A program made the position numbers and the translations under genes. The notes under the pieces are model-generated. The model searched no databases. It was not told the DNA's origin and saw only the letters and a program-made list of their open reading frames with translations. Positions 23,005-31,722 of a DNA stretch of 64,000 nucleotides are shown one piece after another. How positions within the stretch are numbered: position 1 is the stretch's first letter; each line of letters starts with the position of its first letter. Origin of the DNA: Flavonifractor sp052065355 (GTDB taxonomy: Bacteria; Bacillota; Clostridia; Oscillospirales; Oscillospiraceae); assembly GCF_052065355.1 (NCBI RefSeq), contig NZ_JBQHUF010000002.1, positions 186,001-250,000 on the forward strand, read 5' to 3'.

Positions 23005-24075
23005 ATGAAGAAGAAACTGCTTGCTCTTGCACTGGCCTGCGGTATGGTTTTCTCTCTGGCTGCCTGCGGCAGCAACGGCGACACTACTGAGAGCCCCGCT
23101 GCCAACACTGGGACCCCTGATGCTGTCAGCAGCGAGACTCCCGGCACCGAGTACGAGCCCGCTACTATCCGCGTCGCTTACATGCCCAACCTGGGTTCCG
23201 CTTCTTCCCTGTTCACCGCTATTCACCAGGGCTACTTCGAGGAAGTTGGCCTGACCGTGGAGACCTCTCAGTTCTCCGGCGGCCCTGCTGAGATCGCCGC
23301 TATGGCTTCCGGCGACATCGACATTTCCCAGATCGGCCACGGCGCTCACTCCCTGTGCATCCAGGGCGACGCTGTTGTGTTTGCTTTCGACCAGCTGTCC
23401 CAGGCTGATGCCGTGGTGGCCAACAAGGCTAAGGGCATCGAGACTGCCGCTGACCTGAAGGGCAAGACCGTTGCCGTGTCCTCCGGTACCTCCTCCGAGA
23501 TCATCCTCCAGTTCGTGCTGGAAGAGGCTGGCCTGACCATGGACGACATCAACACCGTTGAGATGAACGTGGAAGGTATGACCACCGCTCTGATCTCCGG
23601 CCAGATCGACGCCGCCGCTACCTGGTCCCCCAACACCGTGACCCTGGAGCAGACCCTGGGCGATGACTACCTGGTTCTGGGCACCAACAACGACTACACC
23701 GACAAGGCCGCTTTCCCCTCCAGCTTCATCTGCACTCCCGAGTACGCCGCTGAGAACGAGGACATCCTGGTCCGCTTCTCCCAGGCCATCCTGAAGGCTG
23801 AGGTCTATCGCGCCGCCAACATCGAAGAGGTTGCCAAGACTCTGGCCGCCGACCTGGACGCTCCCGAGGATACCATGCTCCTCTCCGTTGGTGAGGGCAA
23901 CTGGCAGGGCGCCGTGGATTGCATGGGCGACTTCGACACCATCCGCAGCCTGTATGAGGCCCAGCAGCAGGTGTTCCTGAACAACGGCACCATCACCGAG
24001 GAAGTTCCCGTGGACAACTACGTGCTCTTCGACGTGATGCAGCAGGCTTATGACGCCTACAGCGCCTCCAAGTAA
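23005..24075 (+). CDS. ABC transporter substrate-binding lipoprotein, SsuA/NMT1 family
   Basis: Lipoprotein of 356 residues: signal peptide MKKKLLALALACGMVFSLAA with lipobox LAAC, a Thr/Ser/Pro-rich linker to about 45, then a two-lobed binding domain of the SsuA/TauA type (VAYMPNLGSASSLFTAIHQG; GDIDISQIGHGAH; LKGKTVAVSSGTSSE). ATG at 23005 is preferred over TTG at 22999 because GGAGG then has a 9-base spacing. The ligand is not readable; the family takes sulfonates, taurine, nitrate and pyrimidine precursors. It is the last gene before the terminator. Confidence 0.9.
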   Translation: MKKKLLALALACGMVFSLAACGSNGDTTESPAANTGTPDAVSSETPGTEYEPATIRVAYMPNLGSASSLFTAIHQGYFEEVGLTVETSQFSGGPAEIAAMASGDIDISQIGHGAHSLCIQGDAVVFAFDQLSQADAVVANKAKGIETAADLKGKTVAVSSGTSSEIILQFVLEEAGLTMDDINTVEMNVEGMTTALISGQIDAAATWSPNTVTLEQTLGDDYLVLGTNNDYTDKAAFPSSFICTPEYAAENEDILVRFSQAILKAEVYRAANIEEVAKTLAADLDAPEDTMLLSVGEGNWQGAVDCMGDFDTIRSLYEAQQQVFLNNGTITEEVPVDNYVLFDVMQQAYDAYSASK

Positions 24076-24090
24076 ATGATCGTTTACCCC

Positions 24091-24128
24091 GCCGGGGCTC
24101 CGTGTTAGGCGGAGCCCCGGCGCTCTTT
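24091..24128 (+). terminator. Terminator after the SsuABC-like operon
   Basis: Perfect 12-bp arms (24091-24102 and 24110-24121) followed by CTCTTTT. Confidence 0.8.
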
Positions 24129-24141
24129 TGTGCCGCCGGTG

Positions 24142-24171
24142 TTTACAGGAACGGTAGAGTCGGGGTATAAT
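24142..24171 (+). promoter_or_regulatory. Promoter of the sensor kinase / amino-sugar operon
   Basis: TTTACA (24142-24147), 18 bp, TATAAT (24166-24171). The predicted transcription start near 24,178 lies just before the ribosome binding site AGGGGGGAGG, which argues for the GTG at 24195 as start codon of the kinase. Confidence 0.65.
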
Positions 24172-24194
24172 AGCGGGTGATAGGGGGGAGGACT

Positions 24195-25703
24195 GTGCTG
24201 ATTCTGGTGCTGATCCTGTGCCTGGTCACCGCGATATATGTGGCTCTGAGACGAAGGGATATCCTGGCGTTCTATCTGCTGGGCATGAGCATATGCAACC
24301 TGGTGATGCTGGCGGGCATTATTATCTATATCGCAAAAATGGGCGGTACCGCCGCCCAGCAGCGCGCCTTTCTCTTCCTGGTGCCTGAGCTGCAGACCTG
24401 GCTGCAATTTTTACCGCTGCCCATGAACAAACTGGGGTATGTGGTGGCCATCGGCCGGTCCCTGTTCCCGCTGTTTGCCTTACTGACCGCTCTGGAAACT
24501 ACAATGATCCCCTTTTTCCGCCGCAGGCTGAAGAGCCTGCGGATACTGGCATGTTTACCGCCTGCGCTGTGGCTGATCTACTACTATCCGCCTGTCTTCC
24601 ATAGGGTGGTCAATGGCCGCTTGTGGATCCTGCCCATCCTCATCAACGTGGTGCTGGTTGGGATTTTGGCCTACCTGGCGGCGGCTGCGGTCCTGATGGT
24701 GTTGGAGTACAGGGCGACCACGATGCCGGTATTCAAACGCAACTTTCGGTATATCCTGCTCTGCTTCCTCAGCATTTCGGTGCTCTATCTGCTCTATGCC
24801 AGCAAGGATCCGGCCCAGATCTACAACATGTTTATTTCGGAGTATATCCGCCTTGGTGTTACCAGCTATATCAGTTCCACCCTCCCGGGACTGGGATGGA
24901 TCATTTTGGGGCTGTGCACGGTGTTTACGGTGGTGCTGGGCAGCTACAATATGGTGCGCTACACCAAGATCAGCTATGATGACACCCGTCAGGATCTGAT
25001 TCTCCAGCGAAAATTTGACGCGGCGGGCATGGGCGTATCTGTGTTTGTCCACGGAGTGAAGAATCAGCTGCTCTCCAGCCGGGTGCTCCACAAAAAGCTG
25101 TCCCGGGCCCTGGCTGAGGATCCGCCGGATCTGGAACGTATTCGGGCCTGTGCCCAGCAACTGAACGATCTGAATGAGGGCATGCTCAGGCGGATGGACG
25201 AGCTGTATCGGTCGGTCAAAAATAATGCCATCACGCTCGCCCCGGTGACAGTGGATCAGCTGGCACTTACCGCGGTGGAGCGGTTCCACGGCAAGTATCC
25301 GGATCAGCCGGTGATCGTGGAGCTGAGCACCCATCGACAAATATTGGCTGATCTGGGCCATCTCAGCGAGGCGGTCTGCAACCTGCTGTGCAACGGCTAT
25401 GAGGCGGCGGTACAGGCCGGTCGGGAGGAACCCCGGGTGACCCTGCGGGTCCGGGCGGAGCGGATGTGGACGGTGGTGGAAACTGCCGACAATGGAAAAG
25501 GCATCCCGCTGGATTTGCAGAACAAGATATTTGAACCGTTTTTCACCAGCAAGAATACCAATCACAACTGGGGCATGGGGCTGTACTACGTGAGAAAGAT
25601 CGTCAAAAGCCATCTGGGCCGGCTCCGGCTGGAGAGCCGCCCGGACGAGGGCACCAGCTTCTTCATTATGCTGCCCCTGTATGACACCCATCAGAAGGAG
25701 TGA
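24195..25703 (+). CDS. Membrane sensor histidine kinase
   Basis: Kinase of 502 residues with about seven hydrophobic helices in the first 260 residues and almost no extracellular loop domain, so it may sense a membrane or small-molecule signal. The phospho-acceptor is probably His286 in FVHGVKNQLL, and Asn follows in the HxxxN arrangement. ATPase boxes follow: N box EAVCNLLCNGYEA, G1 DNGKGI, F FEPFFTSK and G2 GMGLYYV. GTG at 24195 is chosen over GTG at 24177, because the latter would sit at the predicted transcription start. The response regulator overlaps or abuts its stop codon, and the sugar genes follow on the same transcript. Confidence 0.85.
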   Translation: MLILVLILCLVTAIYVALRRRDILAFYLLGMSICNLVMLAGIIIYIAKMGGTAAQQRAFLFLVPELQTWLQFLPLPMNKLGYVVAIGRSLFPLFALLTALETTMIPFFRRRLKSLRILACLPPALWLIYYYPPVFHRVVNGRLWILPILINVVLVGILAYLAAAAVLMVLEYRATTMPVFKRNFRYILLCFLSISVLYLLYASKDPAQIYNMFISEYIRLGVTSYISSTLPGLGWIILGLCTVFTVVLGSYNMVRYTKISYDDTRQDLILQRKFDAAGMGVSVFVHGVKNQLLSSRVLHKKLSRALAEDPPDLERIRACAQQLNDLNEGMLRRMDELYRSVKNNAITLAPVTVDQLALTAVERFHGKYPDQPVIVELSTHRQILADLGHLSEAVCNLLCNGYEAAVQAGREEPRVTLRVRAERMWTVVETADNGKGIPLDLQNKIFEPFFTSKNTNHNWGMGLYYVRKIVKSHLGRLRLESRPDEGTSFFIMLPLYDTHQKE

Positions 25704-25708
25704 CTGCC

Positions 25709-26386
25709 GTGGAAGAGAAGATCCGTGTGATGGTTGCGGAGGACCTGCCCCTGCTGCGGGAGGATTTCTGCGATGTGGTGTCCGCTCAGGACGATATGGA
25801 GATGGTGGGCGCCGCCTCCTCCGGAGAGGAGATTGTAGCTCTGGCCGCCAAGACCCCCTGCGACGTGATTTTGATGGACATCGAGATGGAGTCCATTGAC
25901 GCCGGCATCCGGGCCGCGGAGATCATCACCGCGAAATATCCCCAAGTCAAAATCCTCTTTCTCACCGCCCATGAGACCGACGACATGATTACCAACGCCA
26001 TGGGTACCGGCGCGGTGGACTATGTGGTAAAGGGCTGCGATGAGGAGAAGCTGCTGGAGCATATCCGCCGGGCCAGTCAGGGCCGGGCGGAGCTGGAGCC
26101 CCGGATCCAGAATACCGTGATGCAGGAGTACGCCCGGCTGCGCCGCAGTGAGCGTTCCCTCATCTTTTTCATCAACAATGTGGCCCATCTTACACCCGCC
26201 GAGCACGAGCTGGTCAAGCTCCTTCTTCAGGACAAGAAGGTGGCGGAGATTGCCAAGCTGCGGTGTGTGGAGGTGGTCACGGTCAAGACCCAGATCAAGG
26301 GCCTGCTCAATAAGTTCGGCTGCTCCCGTACCAAGGAGATCGTTAAAATGATCCGTCAGATGAGTCTGGAGCATTTGTTTCAATAA
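25709..26386 (+). CDS. Response regulator, receiver plus LuxR-type helix-turn-helix
   Basis: Protein of 225 residues. The receiver domain has the acidic pair AED (10-12), phospho-acceptor Asp57 (VILMDIEM), Thr in FLTAHE and Lys in YVVKG. The C-terminal domain is LuxR-like (LTPAEHELVKLLLQDKKVAEIA through VVTVKTQIKGLLNKFG). GTG at 25709 has AAGGAG 8 bases upstream; the GTG at 25700 overlaps the kinase stop but has no spacing. It is the partner of the adjacent kinase. Eighteen bases separate it from the NagB-like gene, so it is embedded at the head of the operon it probably controls. Confidence 0.9.
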   Translation: MEEKIRVMVAEDLPLLREDFCDVVSAQDDMEMVGAASSGEEIVALAAKTPCDVILMDIEMESIDAGIRAAEIITAKYPQVKILFLTAHETDDMITNAMGTGAVDYVVKGCDEEKLLEHIRRASQGRAELEPRIQNTVMQEYARLRRSERSLIFFINNVAHLTPAEHELVKLLLQDKKVAEIAKLRCVEVVTVKTQIKGLLNKFGCSRTKEIVKMIRQMSLEHLFQ

Positions 26387-26404
26387 CGGAAGGAGAGTAT
26401 CGTC

Positions 26405-27220
26405 ATGGATTACTATCATATTTCCGCCCAGGAGCTGGGCAAGGACGCCAAGCTGCCTATCGTGAAGCTGGGCGACTCCGGTGAGGTCTTTTATGAGCTG
26501 GCCGCTGAGATGTGCGCCGAGATCCGCGCCAACAACGCCGCCGGCAAGCACACCGTGTTCATCTGCCCTGTGGGCCCTGTGGGCCAGTACCCCATCTTTG
26601 TCCGCCTGGTGAACCGTGAGAAGCTGTCCCTGAAGAACTGCTGGTTCATCAACATGGACGAGTACCTCACCGACGACGGCCAGTGGATCGACAAGGACGA
26701 CCCCCTGTCCTTCCGGGGCTTCATGGCCCGTGAGGTGTACGGCAAGATCGACCCGGAGCTGCTGATGCCCGAGGAGCAGCGGGTTTTCCCCAACCCCAAC
26801 GACCTGGGTCACATCCCCGCCCTCATTGAGAAGCTGGGCGGCGTGGACGTCACCTTCGGCGGCATCGGCATCACCGGCCACCTGGCCTTCAACGAGCCCC
26901 AGCCCGAGCTGACTGCTGAGCAGTTTGCCCAGCTGCCCACCCGGGTGCTGGACATCTCCCCGGAAACCCGGGCCACCAACTGCGTGGGCGACCTGGGCGG
27001 TGCTCTGGAGGATATGCCTCACAAGTGCGTCACCATCGGCATGAAGGAGATCCTCTCCGCCAGGAAGATCCGCCTGGCCGTGTTCCGCGACTGGCACCGT
27101 GCCGTGTGCCGCCGGGCTGCCTATGGCGAGGTGAGCGCCGCGTTCCCCGCCACCCTGGCTCAGAATCACCCCGACGCGGTGCTGTATGTCAACGCCAACG
27201 CTGCCCAGAAGGCCTATTAA
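26405..27220 (+). CDS. Divergent glucosamine-6-phosphate deaminase/isomerase-like protein (NagB family)
   Basis: Protein of 271 residues of the NagB/6-phosphogluconolactonase fold. Asp85 (NMDEYL), His159 and Glu164 (GITGHLAFNEP) match catalytic Asp72, His143 and Glu148 of E. coli NagB. The position of Asp141 is Thr157, and the usual phosphate-binding GG(T/S)TP loop is replaced by CPVGPVGQYP (54-63). It is paired with nagA 13 bp downstream, so an amino-sugar substrate is likely. The altered loop suggests one unlike glucosamine 6-phosphate (inference). Start supported by GGAAGGAGAG. Confidence 0.78.
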   Translation: MDYYHISAQELGKDAKLPIVKLGDSGEVFYELAAEMCAEIRANNAAGKHTVFICPVGPVGQYPIFVRLVNREKLSLKNCWFINMDEYLTDDGQWIDKDDPLSFRGFMAREVYGKIDPELLMPEEQRVFPNPNDLGHIPALIEKLGGVDVTFGGIGITGHLAFNEPQPELTAEQFAQLPTRVLDISPETRATNCVGDLGGALEDMPHKCVTIGMKEILSARKIRLAVFRDWHRAVCRRAAYGEVSAAFPATLAQNHPDAVLYVNANAAQKAY

Positions 27221-27233
27221 GGAGGCCGCCGTC

Positions 27234-28394
27234 ATGGAAGGCTCCTTTTATCTGAAAAATGGTTCCGTTCTCCTGAACGGCGCCTTCGTCCCCGCCGACC
27301 TGGCGGTGGAGGACGGCAAAATCACCGCTGTTACCCAGGGCTATCACAATGTGAAAAACCTGCCTGAGCTGGACGGAACCGGCCTGCGGGCCGTCCCCGG
27401 CTTCCTGGATGTACATACCCACGGCGCCGCCGGAGTGGACGTGAATGCTGCCGACGTGGAAGGCCTGCGCACCATCGGCCGGTTCTTTGCCAGCCAGGGC
27501 GTTACCGGCTGGCTGTGCTCCATCCTTACCGATACGGTGGAGCAGACCCTCTGGTGCCTGGAGCAGGCCCGCCAGGTCATCGAGGGCGGACCCTACGACG
27601 GGGCGGCCCTGCTGGGTGTCCACCTGGAGGGACCCTGCCTGTCCACCGAATACAAGGGCGCCATGCCGGAGCATCTGCTGATGCATACCGCCGATGCCGC
27701 GCTGTTTGAGCGCTATCAGAAGGCCAGCGGCGGCCACATCCGCTATGTGACTCTCTCTCCCGAGATCCCCGGCGTGGCCGAGCTGGTGCCTCAGCTCACC
27801 GCCATGGGCATCGTGTGTGCCATGGGCCACAGCGGCGCGGGCTACGACCAGTCTATGGCCTGCGTGAACGCCGGCGTCCGTTCCTGCACTCACTTGGGCA
27901 ACGCCATGCGTCTGTTCCACCAGCACGACCCCGCCATTTTCGGCGCCGCCCTGGAGAGCGACGTGTATGTGGAGGCCATCTGTGACGGCCGCCATCTTCA
28001 TCCCGGCACCGTCCGCCTCTACCTGAAGGCCAAGGGCTATGACCGTGTGCTGGCCATCACCGATTCCATCATGGCCGCCGGCCTGCCCGACGGCAACTAT
28101 AAGCTGGGGGTCAACGACGTCATCGTGGAGGACGGAGACGCCAAGCTGCCCAATGGCGTTCGGGCCGGCTCCACCCTCACCCTGGCCCAGGCCCTGCGCA
28201 ACCTGATGAAGTTCACCGGCAAGAGCGCCGAGACTGTGGTGCCCCTGATGACCGCCAACCCCGCCCGCCTCATGGGCTGGACCGGTAAGGGAGAGATCGC
28301 CCAGGGTAAGGACGCTGATCTGGTCCTTCTGGATACCGACTGCCAGGTGGTCCGCACCATTGTGGGCGGCCGCACTGTGTATACCCGTTCCTAA
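27234..28394 (+). CDS. nagA: N-acetylglucosamine-6-phosphate deacetylase
   Basis: Amidohydrolase of 386 residues that removes acetate from N-acetylhexosamine 6-phosphate. Metal and catalytic motifs are present: DVHTHGAAGVD, HLEGP, GHSGAGYDQ, THLGNAM, ICDGRHLHP and the catalytic Asp in ITDSIMAAG. The usual THLFNAM is THLGNAM, a small departure near the substrate pocket. ATG at 27234 follows AAGGAGGCC; the frame upstream lies in the NagB-like gene. Deacetylation before the NagB-like step implies that the pathway starts from an N-acylated, phosphorylated amino sugar. No PTS or sugar kinase is encoded nearby. Confidence 0.9.
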   Translation: MEGSFYLKNGSVLLNGAFVPADLAVEDGKITAVTQGYHNVKNLPELDGTGLRAVPGFLDVHTHGAAGVDVNAADVEGLRTIGRFFASQGVTGWLCSILTDTVEQTLWCLEQARQVIEGGPYDGAALLGVHLEGPCLSTEYKGAMPEHLLMHTADAALFERYQKASGGHIRYVTLSPEIPGVAELVPQLTAMGIVCAMGHSGAGYDQSMACVNAGVRSCTHLGNAMRLFHQHDPAIFGAALESDVYVEAICDGRHLHPGTVRLYLKAKGYDRVLAITDSIMAAGLPDGNYKLGVNDVIVEDGDAKLPNGVRAGSTLTLAQALRNLMKFTGKSAETVVPLMTANPARLMGWTGKGEIAQGKDADLVLLDTDCQVVRTIVGGRTVYTRS

Positions 28395-28426
28395 ACATCC
28401 ATTTCATTTGTAAAGGAGAATTTGTT

Positions 28427-29584
28427 ATGCCTCTGGTACCTCTGCGTCCCGTGCTGGACGCCACTGTGAAGTACGGCTATGCCCAGGGAGCCTTCAACGT
28501 CAATGCCGTTGCCCAGGCCGAGGCCGTCATCGCCGTCCATGAGATGTTCCGCTCTCCCGCCATTCTGCAGGGCGCCGACCTGGCCAACGCCTTTATGGGC
28601 GGCCGGGTGGACTTCGCCAACGGCACCCTGGAGGACAAGAAGAAGGGCGCCCGCAACATCGCCGAGGCGGTGAAGAAGTTTGCCGCCAACAGCCCCATTC
28701 CTGTGGTGCTCCACCTGGATCACGGCAAGAACTTCGACTCCTGCGTGGCCGCCATCGAGGGCGGCTACACCTCCGTTATGATCGACGGCTCCTCTCTGCC
28801 CTTTGACGAGAACGTGGAGATCACCCGCGAGGTGGTAAAGTATGCCCACGCCCGCGGCGTGTCCGTGGAGGGCGAGCTGGGCGTGCTGGCCGGCGTGGAG
28901 GACCATGTGTTTGCTGCCAACTCCACCTACACCAACCCCCTGTCCGCCATCGAGTTCTTCAAGAAGACCGGTGTGGACGCCCTGGCTATCAGCTACGGCA
29001 CCATGCACGGCGCCAGCAAGGGCAAGGATGTGAAGCTGCGCAAGGAGATCCCCATCGCCATTAAGGAGTGCATGAACCACGAGGGCATCCAGGGCGTGCT
29101 GGTGTCCCACGGTTCCTCCACCGTTCCTCAGTACATCGTCAACGAGATCAACGCCCTGGGCGGCGACATTAAGAACGCCTACGGCATCTCCAAGGAAGAG
29201 CTGAAGGCCGCCATTCCCTGCGGCATCGGCAAGATCAACGTGGATACCGATATCCGCCTGGCCGTTACCCGCAACTTCCGGGAGCTGTTCCGGGATCACC
29301 CCGAGCTGAAGGACGATCCCAAGGTGGGCGGCATCTGGAAGCTGCTGGACGAGAAGCGGGATGCCTTTGATCCCCGCGCCTTCCTGGCCCCCATCATGGA
29401 TACCGTCATGTACGGTACCGGCGACGAGGGCACCGTGGCTCTCATCACCGACGCTATGCGCCGCGGCGTGAAGGAGGCCGTGGGCACCCTGATCGTGGAG
29501 TTCGGCAGCTACGGCAAGGCTCCTCTGGTGGAGATGGCTTCCCTGGAGAATATGGCCGCCCGCTACGCCAAGGAGGGCGTGTAA
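28427..29584 (+). CDS. Class II (zinc) ketose-bisphosphate aldolase
   Basis: Enzyme of 385 residues, longer than the ~305-residue FbaA-B types. The catalytic/zinc motif HLDHGKNF (H96, D98, H99) is present, with the acidic zinc-region EGELGVLAG, SYGTMHG and the phosphate loop near VSHGSSTVPQ and INVDTD. It would cleave fructose 1,6-bisphosphate or an analogue to dihydroxyacetone phosphate and an aldehyde. It stands between nagA and pgi in one operon (32 bp and 1 bp gaps). A specialised substrate, not housekeeping glycolysis, is suggested by context only. Confidence 0.88.
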   Translation: MPLVPLRPVLDATVKYGYAQGAFNVNAVAQAEAVIAVHEMFRSPAILQGADLANAFMGGRVDFANGTLEDKKKGARNIAEAVKKFAANSPIPVVLHLDHGKNFDSCVAAIEGGYTSVMIDGSSLPFDENVEITREVVKYAHARGVSVEGELGVLAGVEDHVFAANSTYTNPLSAIEFFKKTGVDALAISYGTMHGASKGKDVKLRKEIPIAIKECMNHEGIQGVLVSHGSSTVPQYIVNEINALGGDIKNAYGISKEELKAAIPCGIGKINVDTDIRLAVTRNFRELFRDHPELKDDPKVGGIWKLLDEKRDAFDPRAFLAPIMDTVMYGTGDEGTVALITDAMRRGVKEAVGTLIVEFGSYGKAPLVEMASLENMAARYAKEGV

Positions 29585-29585
29585 C

Positions 29586-30869
29586 ATGAAGGACATTACC
29601 CTGTCCTACCTGGATCGCAAGCCGGTGCTGGCCCCCGGCGAGCTGGAGGAAAAGATCCGCGCTTCCGCCCCTGTGCTGGAGGCGGTCGTAGCCGGAGAGG
29701 CGCAGTATCAGGACAGCCTGGGCTGGTTCAGCGTGGACGAGTCCGCCGGCCCGGAGCGGGTGGATTACCTGCTGGAGCAGGCAGCGCGTGTTCGGACCGA
29801 CGCCGACGCCTTCGTGGTCATTGGTATCGGCGGCTCTAACCAGGCCTCCCGCGCAGCGGTGAAGGCCCTGCGGCCCAAGAATGGCCCCGCCATTCTGTGG
29901 GCGGGCAACACCATCTCCGCCTGCGAGATGGCCCGCACCCTGGAGGAACTGGACGGCTACAAGTCCATCTACATCGACTGCATCGCCAAGAACTTTGAGA
30001 CCCTGGAGCCCGGCATTGCCTTCCGCATGCTCCGCCACTATCTGGAGAAGCGGTACGGGGAGGCGGACGCCGCCCGGCGGATCTTTGCCACCGGCACCCC
30101 CGGCTCCACCCTGCACCAGCTGTGCAAGGACCACGGCTACACCTTCCTGGAGTTCCCCGAGCGCATCGGGGGCCGCTACTCCATCGGCAGCGACGTGGGT
30201 CTGTTCCCCATGGCGGTGGCCGGCATTGATATCAAGGCCATTACCCAGGGCATGCGGGACATGCGTGACCGGCTCCTGGCCGAGCCCGCCGAGGAGAACA
30301 TCGCCCTCAAGTACGCCTGCCTGCGGAACCTGATGCTGCAGCACGGCTTCAGCCTGGAGATGATGGCCTTCTTTGAGCCCCGTCTGGACTACTTTGCCAA
30401 GTGGTGGATTCAGGCCTTCGCCGAGAGCGAGGGTAAGGACGGCACCGGCCTCTATCCGGTGTGCGCCTCCAACTCGGAGGACCTCCACTCCATCGGCCAG
30501 TTCATCCAGCAGGGCAGCCCCATCCTGTTTGAGACCTTCATCGAAGTGCGGGAGCGGGACGCCAGCGTCATTATGCCTGCCGAGACCAAGAGGGACTACT
30601 TCCAGTACCTGGACGGCAAGGACTTTTGGGACATCAACGATACCGCCCGGAAGGCCACCATCGAGGCCCACAGCGAAGGCGGCATCCCCTGCCTGAACCT
30701 GTCCGTTCCCGCTCTGGACGCCCACACCCTGGGCGAGATGTTCTACTTCTTCCTGTTTGCCTGCTATCTGTCCTGCAAGCTGACGGGGGTCAACCCCTTC
30801 AACCAGCCGGGCGTGGAGGCCTACAAGGGCTATATGTTTAAAAATTTGGGAAAGCCGGGTGCGAACTGA
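29586..30869 (+). CDS. pgi: Glucose-6-phosphate isomerase
   Basis: Aldose-ketose isomerase of 427 residues, a typical length for bacterial short Pgi. Signatures: VVIGIGGSNQASRA near residue 80, FPERIGGRYSIGSDVGLFP (about 194-212), and the C-terminal NPFNQPGVEAYKGYMF with the catalytic Lys. It starts one base after the aldolase stop codon, and the TIM-like gene starts directly after its own stop. Its product fructose 6-phosphate is also the product of NagB-type enzymes, so it links the amino-sugar branch with hexose phosphates. Confidence 0.93.
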   Translation: MKDITLSYLDRKPVLAPGELEEKIRASAPVLEAVVAGEAQYQDSLGWFSVDESAGPERVDYLLEQAARVRTDADAFVVIGIGGSNQASRAAVKALRPKNGPAILWAGNTISACEMARTLEELDGYKSIYIDCIAKNFETLEPGIAFRMLRHYLEKRYGEADAARRIFATGTPGSTLHQLCKDHGYTFLEFPERIGGRYSIGSDVGLFPMAVAGIDIKAITQGMRDMRDRLLAEPAEENIALKYACLRNLMLQHGFSLEMMAFFEPRLDYFAKWWIQAFAESEGKDGTGLYPVCASNSEDLHSIGQFIQQGSPILFETFIEVRERDASVIMPAETKRDYFQYLDGKDFWDINDTARKATIEAHSEGGIPCLNLSVPALDAHTLGEMFYFFLFACYLSCKLTGVNPFNQPGVEAYKGYMFKNLGKPGAN

Positions 30870-31706
30870 ATGAAACATATCTTTTTGAATCTGAAGCGCT
30901 TCGACGTGCCGGTGGAGCTGGGCGGTGTGAACCGCCTGGCCCCCATGGCCGACTGGGGCAAGGTCATCGTCAGCGAGACCCAGAAGGGCCTCACCGGTTA
31001 TGACGCCAATGAAGTGGAGTTCGTGGACTTCTTCCCCGAGGCTCACATCCTCTCCGCCGCTGCTGCCCGCACTGCCGACAGCAAGGTGGAGGTGGGCTGC
31101 CAGAGCGTGTACCGGGCCGACACCGCCGTGGGCGGCAATTTCGGCGCCTTTACCACCAACCGGCCTGCCCACGCCGCCGCCGCCCTGGGCTGCGGCTGGA
31201 CCCTCATCGGCCACTGCGAGGAGCGCAACGACAAGGCAGGCATCCTGGCTGAGGCCGGGGTCACCGACACCGCCGCTGTCAACCGCCTGCTGAACCAGGA
31301 GATCAAGTGCGCTCAGGCCGCCGGCCTGAAGGTGCTCTACTGCATCGGCGAGAAGAGTGAGGAGCAGGAGGCCTGGCAGCAGGTGCTGGGCGACCAGCTC
31401 TCCATCGGCCTGGACGGGGTGGACAAGAGCAAGGTGGTCATCGCCTACGAGCCCATCTGGTCCATCGGCCCCGGCAAGACTCCTGCCGACAAGCCCTACA
31501 TCGAGAAGATCGCCTGCTTCGTCAAGGAGCAGACCGGCGGCCTGGACGTGGTGTACGGTGGCGGCCTGAAGGCGGACAACGCCGCCATGCTGGCCTCCAT
31601 CGCCGAGATCGACGGCGGCCTGATTGCGCTCACCCGCTTCAGCGGGGAGATCGGCTTCTATCCCGAGGAGTATCTGGAGATCATTCGCCTGTACATGGGT
31701 CATTAA
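30870..31706 (+). CDS. Divergent triosephosphate isomerase-family protein
   Basis: Protein of 278 residues with the TIM catalytic trio: Lys9 (LNLKRF), His115 (IGHCEER) and Glu194 (AYEPIWSIG), plus a loop 6 PGKTPA. It departs from housekeeping TpiA: the start is NLK instead of NWKMN, GHSERR is GHCEERN, and the chain is ~25 residues longer. Relatives with such changes isomerise modified triose or tetrose phosphates. Here the substrate is probably a product of the adjacent aldolase (inference). The ATG directly follows the pgi stop (TGAATG), so translation is coupled. Confidence 0.85.
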   Translation: MKHIFLNLKRFDVPVELGGVNRLAPMADWGKVIVSETQKGLTGYDANEVEFVDFFPEAHILSAAAARTADSKVEVGCQSVYRADTAVGGNFGAFTTNRPAHAAAALGCGWTLIGHCEERNDKAGILAEAGVTDTAAVNRLLNQEIKCAQAAGLKVLYCIGEKSEEQEAWQQVLGDQLSIGLDGVDKSKVVIAYEPIWSIGPGKTPADKPYIEKIACFVKEQTGGLDVVYGGGLKADNAAMLASIAEIDGGLIALTRFSGEIGFYPEEYLEIIRLYMGH

Positions 31707-31722
31707 GAGACGGAGGTAAACT

